Source: Staphylococcus kloosii
GTDB lineage: Bacteria > Bacillota > Bacilli > Staphylococcales > Staphylococcaceae
Length of the DNA stretch: 64,000 nt
Direction: 5' to 3'
Assembly (NCBI RefSeq): GCF_003019255.1
Contig: NZ_CP027846.1
Coordinates: 1,426,001 to 1,490,000 of the forward strand
The notes below the pieces were generated by a model. The model was not told the origin of the DNA and did not search any database. It worked only from the letters and a program-made list of their open reading frames with translations. Below, in pieces: positions 25,110 to 33,444 of the stretch (its first letter is position 1; each line of letters starts with the position of its first letter). The position numbers and the translations under genes are program-made.

Positions 25110-25317
25110 TAAAGGAAAAGTAACTTTAATATTAATTTTCAGAGAAATAGTGGTTGGTGCGAACTATTAATTAAATTAAAGCGAATACACCTTATTAATG
25201 TTTTAAACATAATCCAACGTTTAAGTTAATGAACGTATCATTAATAAAGTTGTTAGACTTAGAGTTTGGTGGTACCGTGCGCGAGCGCCCTTACATGTTA
25301 ATGTAAGGGCGTTTTTT
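25110..25317 (+). ncRNA. T-box riboswitch of tyrS
   Basis: This leader senses uncharged tRNA. The T-box antiterminator sequence TGGTACCGTG lies at 25270-25279; its U pairs with discriminator A73 of tRNA-Tyr. In the stem I specifier loop, GCGAATACACC holds the codon TAC (tyrosine) at 25186-25188. The terminator is an 11-bp perfect stem (25286-25296 with 25301-25311) followed by TTTTTT. Uncharged tRNA-Tyr would favour the antiterminator and switch on tyrS. Confidence 0.93.
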
Positions 25318-25380
25318 CGTTTATCTACAGATTTCATTTAATACTAAAATAATATCTACAGAAAATAGGAGGTTGATAGT

Positions 25381-26643
25381 ATGACAAGTGCATTATTAGA
25401 AGATTTAAAATGGAGAGGCCTTATTTATCAACAAACAGATGAAGAAGGTCTAGAAACATTATTAAATAAAGAGCAAGTTTCTTTATACTGTGGTGCTGAC
25501 CCAACTGCGGATAGTTTACATATTGGCCACTTATTGCCGATGTTAACATTACGCCGTTTCCAAGAATATGGACATCGTCCAATTGTTTTAATTGGTGGTG
25601 GCACAGGCATGGTAGGGGATCCATCAGGTAAATCTGAAGAGCGTGTTTTACAAACCGAAGAACAAGTAGAAAAAAATGTGCAAGGTATTAGCAAACAAAT
25701 GCATAAACTATTTGAATTTGGAACAGACCAAGGTGCAATTTTAGTAAATAACAAAGATTGGTTAGAACAAATTTCACTTATTAGTTTCTTAAGAGATTAT
25801 GGTAAACATGTCGGTATTAACTACTTGCTAGGTAAAGATTCTATTCAAACAAGATTAGAAAACGGTATTTCATTTACTGAATTTACTTACACAATTTTAC
25901 AAGCCATAGATTTCGGACATTTGAACAAAGAACATAATTGTAAATTACAAATTGGTGGTTCAGACCAATGGGGTAATATTACGAGTGGTATCGAATTAAT
26001 GCGTCGTATGTATGGCGATCGTGAGTCATATGGTCTAACAATCCCATTAGTAGTTAAAGCAGATGGTAAAAAATTTGGTAAATCAGAGGGTGGTTCAGTC
26101 TGGTTAGATGCTGATAAAACAAGTCCTTACGAATTTTACCAATTCTGGATTAATACTAAAGACGATGATGTTATTAAATTCTTAAAATACTTTACTTTCT
26201 TAAGCAAAGAAGAAATTGATAAGTTACAACAATCTCTAGAAGAAGCACCACACTTACGTGAAGCTCAAAAAGCATTAGCAGAAAATGTAACTGAATTCAT
26301 TCACGGTAAGGCTGCATTAGAAGATGCGCAACGTATTTCAGCGGCTTTATTTAGTGGCGATTTAAAAGCTTTATCTGCTCAAGAATTAAAAGAAGGGTTT
26401 AAAGATGTACCACAAGTTGAGCTTAGTCATGCAACGACTAATATTGTTGAAGCAATTGTTGAAAGTGGTATTTCATCTTCTAAACGCCAAGCACGTGAAG
26501 ACGTAACAAATGGCGCTATTTATATTAATGGTGAACGTCAACAAGATGTAAATTATGAATTAACAACAGAAGACAAAATTGACAATGCGTTTGCAATTAT
26601 AAGACGCGGTAAAAAGAAATACTTTATGGTTAACTTTAAATAA
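25381..26643 (+). CDS. tyrS: Tyrosyl-tRNA synthetase
   Basis: This class I aminoacyl-tRNA synthetase of 420 residues charges tRNA-Tyr. The HIGH motif reads HIGH (in LHIGHLLPM, near 49), the KMSKS motif is the family variant KFGKSE (near 231), and an S4-type RNA-binding domain occupies the C-terminus (about 355-420). AGGAGG precedes the ATG. Expression is controlled by the T-box leader directly upstream. Confidence 0.97.
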   Translation: MTSALLEDLKWRGLIYQQTDEEGLETLLNKEQVSLYCGADPTADSLHIGHLLPMLTLRRFQEYGHRPIVLIGGGTGMVGDPSGKSEERVLQTEEQVEKNVQGISKQMHKLFEFGTDQGAILVNNKDWLEQISLISFLRDYGKHVGINYLLGKDSIQTRLENGISFTEFTYTILQAIDFGHLNKEHNCKLQIGGSDQWGNITSGIELMRRMYGDRESYGLTIPLVVKADGKKFGKSEGGSVWLDADKTSPYEFYQFWINTKDDDVIKFLKYFTFLSKEEIDKLQQSLEEAPHLREAQKALAENVTEFIHGKAALEDAQRISAALFSGDLKALSAQELKEGFKDVPQVELSHATTNIVEAIVESGISSSKRQAREDVTNGAIYINGERQQDVNYELTTEDKIDNAFAIIRRGKKKYFMVNFK

Positions 26644-26665
26644 AGAGAATAGCCATGACACATTA

Positions 26666-26716
26666 AAAAGCACAACATTCATACTGTGATACAGTTGAAT
26701 GTTGTGCTTTTGTTTT
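26666..26716. terminator. Bidirectional terminator between tyrS and the HtrA-like gene
   Basis: A 16-bp perfect stem (26666-26681 with 26696-26711) has T-rich sequence after it on both strands. The genes converge. Confidence 0.9.
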
Positions 26717-26729
26717 GTATGAATGTTAT

Positions 26730-28025
26730 CTACTCGAAGGGATTTGCATGATTGTTATCATCACTCGATTGTGTAGATTTAGATGTTGTTTTAAGTTTTT
26801 TTAATGTGACGTTAACTTGTTTTGTTTCGCCTTTACGTTCAATTGTTAGTTTTGCTTGTTCGCCAGGCTTTTTGTGTTGATAAAGATAAGATTTTAAATC
26901 TGTATCTTCTTTTACCGTTTTGTTATCAATTTTTGTGATAATATCGCCTTCTTTAAGTCCATTATCACTATCCACCTTGGCAACGTAAACACCATCTTTA
27001 CGGTTAGTATCTAATTTTGATTTATAATTGTCAGGGATTTCACTTAGATTTAGTAAACCGATACCAATAGATGGTCGCTCAATTTTACCTTTTTCAACAA
27101 GCTCTTTAATCGTAACTTTAACTTCATTACTTGGAATGGCGAATCCAATACCCTCAACTTGCTCATTTGCAATTTTCATTGAGTTAATACCCACGAGGTT
27201 ACCGTTAATATCTACTAGAGCACCACCAGAATTACCAGGGTTAATTGCTGCATCAGTTTGTAAGACATTTACTTTGTTAGCTCCTGCAGCCGTCTGCGTA
27301 TCAATTGTACGTTCACTTGCTGATATAATACCTGAAGTTACTGAATTAGCAAATTCCAATCCTAATGGATTACCCATTGCAAATACGCTATCTCCAGTTT
27401 TTACTTTAGATGAGTTTGCAAATTTTATAGCTTTAGTACCTTCTGTATGATTAATTTTTAACACGGCAATATCTGTTAATGCGTCTTTACCAACTAATTT
27501 TGCACTTACTTGTTTGTTGTTATGTAGTTGTACTTTAATATCGCTTGCACCATCAATAACATGATTATTCGTTACGATATATGCAGATTTATCATTTTTC
27601 TGATAGATGACGCCTGAACCAACGCCGGCTTCTTGTGATTTCGAAGATTTTCCTTCGAGTAAGTCATTTAAGTTTTGTGCTTTTTGCATATTGATGACTC
27701 CGACAATTGAAGGTGACACATCGTTAATCATTTTATTAATTGATGAGTGTTGGTCATTTTTACCATCTAATGTATTGCCACCTTTACTATTAGATGCTTC
27801 TTGTACTGACGATCCATTGTGTTCCGAGCCAGTATTGTTAAGCAGTTTACCGATACCTAATACAATCATAGCACCAATAATACCAGCAATTAACGCTACT
27901 ATAATCGTTTTGAACCAAGGGAATTTTGGTTTGTATCTATGCCGTGGTTGTTCATAGCTATAGCTATTTTGTTCTGAGTTGTTTGATAAATTTGTTTGTT
28001 GATTATCTTTATTATATTCTGACAT
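26730..28025 (-). CDS. HtrA-like membrane-anchored serine protease
   Basis: This quality-control protease of 431 residues acts on the outer face of the membrane. An Asn/Gln/Ser-rich cytosolic N-terminus leads to one membrane helix (about 39-61). The trypsin-like triad is His155 (TNNHVID), Asp185 (TDIAVLK) and Ser266 (GNSGGAL), with a C-terminal PDZ domain (about 310-410, DGVYVAKVDSDNGLKEGDIIT). Bacilli have several such genes (htrA, htrB, yyxA), so I give no symbol. GGGAGG precedes the ATG. Its 5' region is shared with the divergent acyltransferase gene. Confidence 0.93.
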   Translation of the reverse strand: MSEYNKDNQQTNLSNNSEQNSYSYEQPRHRYKPKFPWFKTIIVALIAGIIGAMIVLGIGKLLNNTGSEHNGSSVQEASNSKGGNTLDGKNDQHSSINKMINDVSPSIVGVINMQKAQNLNDLLEGKSSKSQEAGVGSGVIYQKNDKSAYIVTNNHVIDGASDIKVQLHNNKQVSAKLVGKDALTDIAVLKINHTEGTKAIKFANSSKVKTGDSVFAMGNPLGLEFANSVTSGIISASERTIDTQTAAGANKVNVLQTDAAINPGNSGGALVDINGNLVGINSMKIANEQVEGIGFAIPSNEVKVTIKELVEKGKIERPSIGIGLLNLSEIPDNYKSKLDTNRKDGVYVAKVDSDNGLKEGDIITKIDNKTVKEDTDLKSYLYQHKKPGEQAKLTIERKGETKQVNVTLKKLKTTSKSTQSSDDNNHANPFE

Positions 28026-28131
28026 GATTTTCCTCCCAATCTATACGCTATGTTTATATTATATAGTTTTTACAATGTTTTGCTAGTATCTTGCAGTACA
28101 ACTTTAGTCTGAGTGCTATTTCTTAATTTTC

Positions 28132-28160
28132 TTGTTTGAGGACGAACTAAATGATAAAAT
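28132..28160 (+). promoter_or_regulatory. Promoter of the PlsC-like gene
   Basis: TTGTTT (28132-28137), 17 nt, TAAAAT (28155-28160), about 40 nt before the start codon. Confidence 0.6.
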
Positions 28161-28198
28161 CTATTAGGTAACAAAAGGCTAAAAAAGTAGGTGAACGT

Positions 28199-28819
28199 AT
28201 GTATAAAGTAATAAGTTCTATTTTATATTTTATAATAGTAAAAGTAAGTAAATCACTAACTGTACATGGTAAAGAAAATATTCCGCAATTGAATAAATAC
28301 GTTGCTACATGTACACATGAAAGTTATAACGAAGTCATTATGTTAGGGATGTCTATTTTCCCGACACAAATACATTATATGGCAAAGAAAGAACTGTTTA
28401 AAAATAAATTATTTGGGAATTTTTTACTTTCACTAAATGCATTTCCAGTAGATCGTGAAAATCCGGGACCAAGTACTTTAAAAAAACCAATTAAGTTATT
28501 AAAAGAAAATAAAACGGTTGGTATTTTCCCTACAGGTCAACGTAGACAACTAACTGAAGATGCACCGCTAAAAAGAGGTGCCGTTACAATTGCAATGATG
28601 GGTGGTGCGCCTATTTTACCAGCTGCTTATGTTGGTCCTAAAAATATTTTAGGGTTAATTACAGGACATGCACATATTAAATTTGGTGAACCAATAGAAA
28701 CTAAAGATTTACCAAAATCTATGAAGAGAAATGAAAAGCTAGAATATTTAACAAAACAATTAGAAAATAGTACACGACAATTACAATTGGAATTAAATGA
28801 ATCTGTTAATAACAAGTAA
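28199..28819 (+). CDS. PlsC-like acyltransferase with altered catalytic motifs
   Basis: This 206-residue protein is of the glycerolipid acyltransferase (LPLAT) family, whose members place acyl chains on lysophosphatidic acid. The family order is kept (N-terminal hydrophobic stretch, motif I at 40-45, VDRENPG near 84-90, motif III at 110-116, PILPAAYVG near 140), but motif I is HESYNE instead of HX4D and motif III is FPTGQRR instead of FPEGTRS. So it may be an inactive or differently specific member; a role in phospholipid synthesis is not assured. Spacing from the GTAGGTG ribosome site is normal. Confidence 0.8.
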   Translation: MYKVISSILYFIIVKVSKSLTVHGKENIPQLNKYVATCTHESYNEVIMLGMSIFPTQIHYMAKKELFKNKLFGNFLLSLNAFPVDRENPGPSTLKKPIKLLKENKTVGIFPTGQRRQLTEDAPLKRGAVTIAMMGGAPILPAAYVGPKNILGLITGHAHIKFGEPIETKDLPKSMKRNEKLEYLTKQLENSTRQLQLELNESVNNK

Positions 28820-28924
28820 TAACAATTTTTAAAAGTCCAATTTATATAAATACAATTAATAATACGAATTTTAAAAGAGTTATGTTACTATGTAATTGTA
28901 CAAAGACGTACTGTAAACAGCGAC

Positions 28925-28956
28925 AACCACGTATATTTTGTATACGTGGTTATTTT
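28925..28956 (+). terminator. U-tailed hairpin between the PlsC-like gene and nagE
   Basis: An 11-bp perfect stem (28925-28935 with 28941-28951), a TTTTG loop and ATTTTTT after it. It lies 105 nt after the acyltransferase stop but only 30 nt before nagE, so it may be an attenuator in the nagE leader. Confidence 0.8.
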
Positions 28957-28985
28957 TTGAGCAATTATAAAAAGGGGGACTATCT

Positions 28986-30464
28986 ATGTTTAATTTCTTA
29001 CAACGATTAGGGAGATCGTTGATGTTACCCATTGCTGTACTTCCTGCTGCAGCAATTATTGTTGGGATAGGTAATGCATTAAACGCGTTAAAGTTATGGC
29101 CCGTTGTTGCTACATTTTTCATGAATGCAGGGACGAGTATTTTAGACCAACTTGGCGTGTTATTTGCGGTCGGGGTCGCATTAGGTATGGCTAAAAAGAA
29201 TGATGGTGCAGTTGCGTTAGCCGCTGTTGTAGGATTCTTTTTAACTACCACTGTATTAAGCCCAGAAAAATTGGCACCATTATTAGGTATAAAATCATCA
29301 AATGTAAACGAAGCATTTACACATATGGATAATGCTAATGTTTTCGTCGGCATGTTAATTGGTTTAATCGCTGCTTATACTTACAATAAGTTTAGCGATA
29401 CTGAATTACCAATGGCTTTGTCATTCTTTAGTGGTAAGAGATTAGTACCAATATTAACTGCATTCTTTAGTTTATTTTTAACCGTAGCATTACTCTTTGT
29501 CTGGCCGTACGTATATGGTGGTATTGTAGCGTTTGGTAAATGGATTATAGATTTTGGTCCAATTGGTGCTTTCTTATATGGTTTCTTTAATCGTTTGTTA
29601 ATACCAACAGGACTTCATCACGCTTTAAATTCGGTATTTTGGCTTAACATTGCTGGTGTAGACGACATTGCAAAATTCCAAACAGGACAGGGTGCAGTGA
29701 AAGGTGTTACAGGTAGATATATGGCTGGTTTTTTCCCAGTTATGATGTTTGGAATTCCTGCAGCTGCATTAGCAATGTATCATACCGCTGAATCAAAACA
29801 GAAAAAACGTGTGTATGGTTTAATGCTAGCAGGTGCAATTTCTGCCTTTTTTGTAGGTGTAACAGAGCCGATTGAATTTGCCTTTATGTTTGTTGCACCA
29901 GTATTATTTGTAATTCATGCATTTTTAACAGGTCTATCATTATTTATAGCCGCACTGTTCCATTGGACTGCTGGTTTTACTTTCAGTGCAGGGCTTATTG
30001 ACTACTTATTGTCACTCATTAATCCAAACGCCAATCATCCGTTGATGTTACTCGTTCAAGGTGTCGCATTCTTTATTATTTATTATGTTGTGTTTAGAAT
30101 TGCGATTAAAGTATTAAAATTAAATACGCCGGGACGAGGAGACAACTTATTACCAGATCCTGCATCAGAAAACGCAACTACAGGTGATACGCCTGAACAA
30201 GGAAAAGCGACTAATAAATATTCACATAGCGCATCAGAAATACTATCTGGTTTAGGTGGTAAAGAAAATATTACATCACTTACAAACTGTGCGACTCGAT
30301 TACGTATGGAATTAAGTGATAATAGTATTATCGACGAAGCAAAAATTAAAGCAGCTGGAGCCGTTGGTGTTACGAAAAGTGGTAAACATAATACCCAAGT
30401 TATTATAGGTACACATGTGCAACAGGTTGCAGATGAAATAGAAAATCAAATGAATAATCAATAA
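28986..30464 (+). CDS. nagE: PTS N-acetylglucosamine transporter EIICB
   Basis: This integral membrane PTS permease of 492 residues imports and phosphorylates an amino sugar or glucose. The EIIC domain (about 1-390) has many hydrophobic helices; residues LIPTGLHHALNSVFW and GVTEPIEFAFMF are the substrate-site signatures. The C-terminal EIIB domain carries the phosphorylated Cys435 in LTNCATRLR. No EIIA domain is attached, so it relies on another EIIA. By overall sequence it fits the GlcNAc type (NagE) better than PtsG, but glucose specificity is not excluded. AAGGGGG precedes the ATG. Confidence 0.87.
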   Translation: MFNFLQRLGRSLMLPIAVLPAAAIIVGIGNALNALKLWPVVATFFMNAGTSILDQLGVLFAVGVALGMAKKNDGAVALAAVVGFFLTTTVLSPEKLAPLLGIKSSNVNEAFTHMDNANVFVGMLIGLIAAYTYNKFSDTELPMALSFFSGKRLVPILTAFFSLFLTVALLFVWPYVYGGIVAFGKWIIDFGPIGAFLYGFFNRLLIPTGLHHALNSVFWLNIAGVDDIAKFQTGQGAVKGVTGRYMAGFFPVMMFGIPAAALAMYHTAESKQKKRVYGLMLAGAISAFFVGVTEPIEFAFMFVAPVLFVIHAFLTGLSLFIAALFHWTAGFTFSAGLIDYLLSLINPNANHPLMLLVQGVAFFIIYYVVFRIAIKVLKLNTPGRGDNLLPDPASENATTGDTPEQGKATNKYSHSASEILSGLGGKENITSLTNCATRLRMELSDNSIIDEAKIKAAGAVGVTKSGKHNTQVIIGTHVQQVADEIENQMNNQ

Positions 30465-30473
30465 CTAATATTT

Positions 30474-30511
30474 AAAGAGCAAATGTGCAATATTCATTTG
30501 CTCTTTTTTAC
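30474..30511 (+). terminator. Terminator after nagE
   Basis: A 12-bp perfect stem (30474-30485 with 30495-30506) is followed by TTTTA, 9 nt after the stop. Confidence 0.9.
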
Positions 30512-30567
30512 ATGAAATTGTAGAATTAGATAGTATCAGAATTTTCTGAATAGGAGAGTGGAAGTAA

Positions 30568-31689
30568 ATGAAGTCGGTATTGTTTGATGTTGATGGTGTC
30601 TTTTTAAGTGAGGAAAGATGCTTTGATGTGTCTGCTTTAACTACATATGAAATTTTAATGGACAAGGCTTATCTAGGACTTGATACTAACATTGATTTTC
30701 AAAATTTAAACGATAAGGACATACAAAAAATAAGAGACATTGTATTTGACCACGATAAGATTTTAGTTAAGTTAAAATCATTAGGGTTAAATTCAAACTG
30801 GGACATGCTATTTATAGTTACAGCATTACATTTTATTGAAGTTTGTAAACAGTTGTCACTATCTCAATTAGAAAAGGTTTTAAACGTAGAAACATTTAGC
30901 CAACAAACGTTACAAGAAATTGGTGCAAGTGTGTCTAATACCCAGTTAGATTTTAAAGCCCCTTTAACATTTCTAGCTGACGTAGAACCTGGTAAAGATC
31001 ATATATATCAAGCACTTATAGCTTATGCTCAAAATGTTTTGAATACTTCTCGTACCGAGTTGTTTGAATTAAAGAGTCCATTTTGGCTATTAACACAAGA
31101 AGTGTATCAAGAATGGTATTTAGGCTGTAAATTATTTAAAGAAGTAGAACAAAAAGAAAACAGAGCTACTTTTAAACAAGGCTATATTTACGATGAGGTT
31201 GTTTTAAGACCTGTAGATGAAATTAAGCAATTATTAAGCGATTTAAAAGATGCGGGTTATCAAATAGCAATTGCTACGGGTCGCCCAAGAACGGAAACGA
31301 TTGTACCGTTTGAAACAATAAATATTAAAGAATTATTTGAAGATGAACATATCGTTACTGCAAGCGAAGTATTAATTGCCGAAGACTTATACCCAGAGCT
31401 AAAACCTTTAGGAAAGCCCAATCCATTTAGTTATTTAGCTACGTTAGATGGTAATGAACAATCAAACTATAAAAAGTTTGCGACTAACCAAGAGAATCGT
31501 GTGAATAAGGACGAGGTGTTTATCGTCGGTGACTCATTGGCAGACTTATTAAGTGCTAAGACGATAGGTGCAACATTTATAGGGCCATTAACTGGATTGA
31601 AAGGGCAAGATGCAAGAGCAGAGTTAGAATCTTATGAGGCCGATTACATCGTCGATCATGTCGGTGAAATTAGAAGTATTCTATTATAA
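30568..31689 (+). CDS. HAD-superfamily hydrolase with large insert
   Basis: This 373-residue phosphatase-like protein has the four HAD motifs: DVDG at 7-10 (nucleophile Asp7), ATGRPRTE near 234, the lysine of GKPNPF near 285, and VGDSLADLLSA near 318. Between motif I and motif II lie about 210 residues, so the cap is unusually large for this family. Substrate unknown. GGAGAGTGGAAG precedes the ATG. It stands alone between terminators. Confidence 0.82.
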   Translation: MKSVLFDVDGVFLSEERCFDVSALTTYEILMDKAYLGLDTNIDFQNLNDKDIQKIRDIVFDHDKILVKLKSLGLNSNWDMLFIVTALHFIEVCKQLSLSQLEKVLNVETFSQQTLQEIGASVSNTQLDFKAPLTFLADVEPGKDHIYQALIAYAQNVLNTSRTELFELKSPFWLLTQEVYQEWYLGCKLFKEVEQKENRATFKQGYIYDEVVLRPVDEIKQLLSDLKDAGYQIAIATGRPRTETIVPFETINIKELFEDEHIVTASEVLIAEDLYPELKPLGKPNPFSYLATLDGNEQSNYKKFATNQENRVNKDEVFIVGDSLADLLSAKTIGATFIGPLTGLKGQDARAELESYEADYIVDHVGEIRSILL

Positions 31690-31706
31690 ATTGAATATCC
31701 GTTTAA

Positions 31707-31737
31707 AAATCATTCAGTATTTTGAATGGTTTTTTTA
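31707..31737 (+). terminator. Terminator after the HAD gene
   Basis: AATCATTCA pairs with TGAATGGTT (one G-U) and is followed by TTTTTTTA. Confidence 0.75.
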
Positions 31738-31794
31738 TGTTGTATGCATATAATTTGGCTATTAATAAATTGAAGTAATCAGTTGTTAGTAAAA

Positions 31795-31822
31795 AAGCAT
31801 ACAGTAAAAATACTGTATGCTT
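31795..31822 (-). terminator. Terminator after serA
   Basis: A 12-bp perfect stem (31795-31806 with 31811-31822) and a TTTTTT run past it on the minus strand, right after the serA stop. Confidence 0.88.
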
Positions 31823-31827
31823 AGCAA

Positions 31828-33444
31828 TTAAATATCGTACTCGTTTTGAGAAGGTACATCTAATTGAACACTTCTGATTAAATGGAAGCCATCTATTTTA
31901 TATAATGCTTCTATTACTTCTTCAGTCACAGGGTGATCCACAGATAAAATAATTAGTGCATTACCACCTTGGTTGGTACGTCCTAAATGCATAGAAGCGA
32001 TATTAATATTAAATTCACCAAGAATTTGTCCTGTTTTACCAACGATACCAGGTCTGTCTGTATGATTAACAACTAATTGATTTTTTTCAGGTTTGAAGTC
32101 AACAGGGTAGTCGTTAATTCTAACAATTCTAGGACCGTAACCATTTAATACAGTTGCACCGATTTTAATTTGTTTATCTTTATTGATTAACGTTAATTCG
32201 ATGTAATTACTAAATCCGCCGTTTTTAGCATTTTTCTCAATATTATAAGAAACACCTTGTTCATTTAATAACACAAGTGCATTGATTAGGTTTACGCGCT
32301 CTGCTAGGTCTTGACTTAAAACAGCACTTACAAGTGTACGCGTAATTAAACTAGTGTCATCAATGGCTAAATCACCTTCGTATTTTATGTGTAATTCTCT
32401 TGGTGCTTTTTGTAATAATTGAATACCGACTTCACCAGTTAATTTACTTAATTCAATATATGGTTTAAGTTCTGCATTGGCATCGTCGAAACTCATCTTA
32501 GGTGCATTTACGGCATGTAAGACATTACCATTTTCGAAAATATCGATAATTTCGTTGGCAACAGAAATAGCTACCTTTTCTTGAGCTTCAACTGTTGAAG
32601 CTCCGAGGTGAGGTGTTACAATAACTTTTTCATGATTTGCTAATGGAGATTCAGTAGCTGGCTCAGTTTCAAATACATCGATTGCAGCGCTTTGAATCTT
32701 GTCATGATTTAATGCATCTAATAGTGCTTCTTCATCGATAATACCACCACGAGCTACATTAATAATTTGTAAGTTTGGCTTAGCTTTACTAAAGAACTCT
32801 GCACCAACAATACCTTTTGTTTTAGGCGTAAGTGGTGTATGTACTGTAACAAAGTCAGCTTGTTCAGCAATTTCATCTACGCTAGCACGTGTAACTTCTA
32901 ATTCTTTAGCTTTGTCTTCAGATAGGTAGGGGTCAAAAGCTAAAATTTTCATGCCAAAGCTTTGTGCTCTTTTGGCAACGCCTAATCCAATACGGCCTGC
33001 ACCTATAACGCCTAGTGTTTTGTTATATAACTCAGTACCTCTATAAGTTTTACGGTCCCATTTTCCTTCTTGCAATGATTTGTGAGCTTGAGGGATATTT
33101 CTTGCCATTGATAAAATCATTGCCATTGAATGTTCGGTAGCAGAAATAGTATTACCATCTGGGGCATTAATAACGATAATACCATTTTTAGTTGCTGCGT
33201 CTACATCAATGTTGTCAACACCTACACCTGCACGTGCGATTACTTTTAAATTTGTTGCAGCTTTAATAATGTCTTCAGTTACTTGAGTTTGACTGCGTAC
33301 TATAAGACCTTCGTAATTTGCTATTTCCTCTATCAATTGAGATTCTGATAAATCTGTATTGTTTGTAACATCAAATTTGGGATGTTCATAAAGACTTGAT
33401 AAACCTTCTGCAGAAATTGGATCTGATACTAAAATTTTATACAT
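31828..33444 (-). CDS. serA: D-3-phosphoglycerate dehydrogenase
   Basis: This NAD-dependent enzyme of 538 residues does the first step of serine synthesis. The D-2-hydroxyacid dehydrogenase core has the Rossmann motif GAGRIGLGVA (about 145-155), catalytic Arg in NVARGG, Glu in DVFETEP and His in TPHLGAS. An intervening domain (about 315-450) and a C-terminal ACT domain (about 465-535, GIVGKTGQILGEFNINIASMHLGR) are present, which in the long form allow serine feedback. The ATG overlaps the 3' end of the upstream aminotransferase gene by 8 nt, so the two are translationally coupled. Confidence 0.96.
   Translation of the reverse strand: MYKILVSDPISAEGLSSLYEHPKFDVTNNTDLSESQLIEEIANYEGLIVRSQTQVTEDIIKAATNLKVIARAGVGVDNIDVDAATKNGIIVINAPDGNTISATEHSMAMILSMARNIPQAHKSLQEGKWDRKTYRGTELYNKTLGVIGAGRIGLGVAKRAQSFGMKILAFDPYLSEDKAKELEVTRASVDEIAEQADFVTVHTPLTPKTKGIVGAEFFSKAKPNLQIINVARGGIIDEEALLDALNHDKIQSAAIDVFETEPATESPLANHEKVIVTPHLGASTVEAQEKVAISVANEIIDIFENGNVLHAVNAPKMSFDDANAELKPYIELSKLTGEVGIQLLQKAPRELHIKYEGDLAIDDTSLITRTLVSAVLSQDLAERVNLINALVLLNEQGVSYNIEKNAKNGGFSNYIELTLINKDKQIKIGATVLNGYGPRIVRINDYPVDFKPEKNQLVVNHTDRPGIVGKTGQILGEFNINIASMHLGRTNQGGNALIILSVDHPVTEEVIEALYKIDGFHLIRSVQLDVPSQNEYDI

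Noticed and set aside
28880..29353. 157-codon minus-strand open frame opposite the start of nagE
   Set aside because: It lies fully antisense to strongly conserved nagE codons, lacks a ribosome site and encodes an Ala/Asn/Pro-rich sequence typical of shadow frames.
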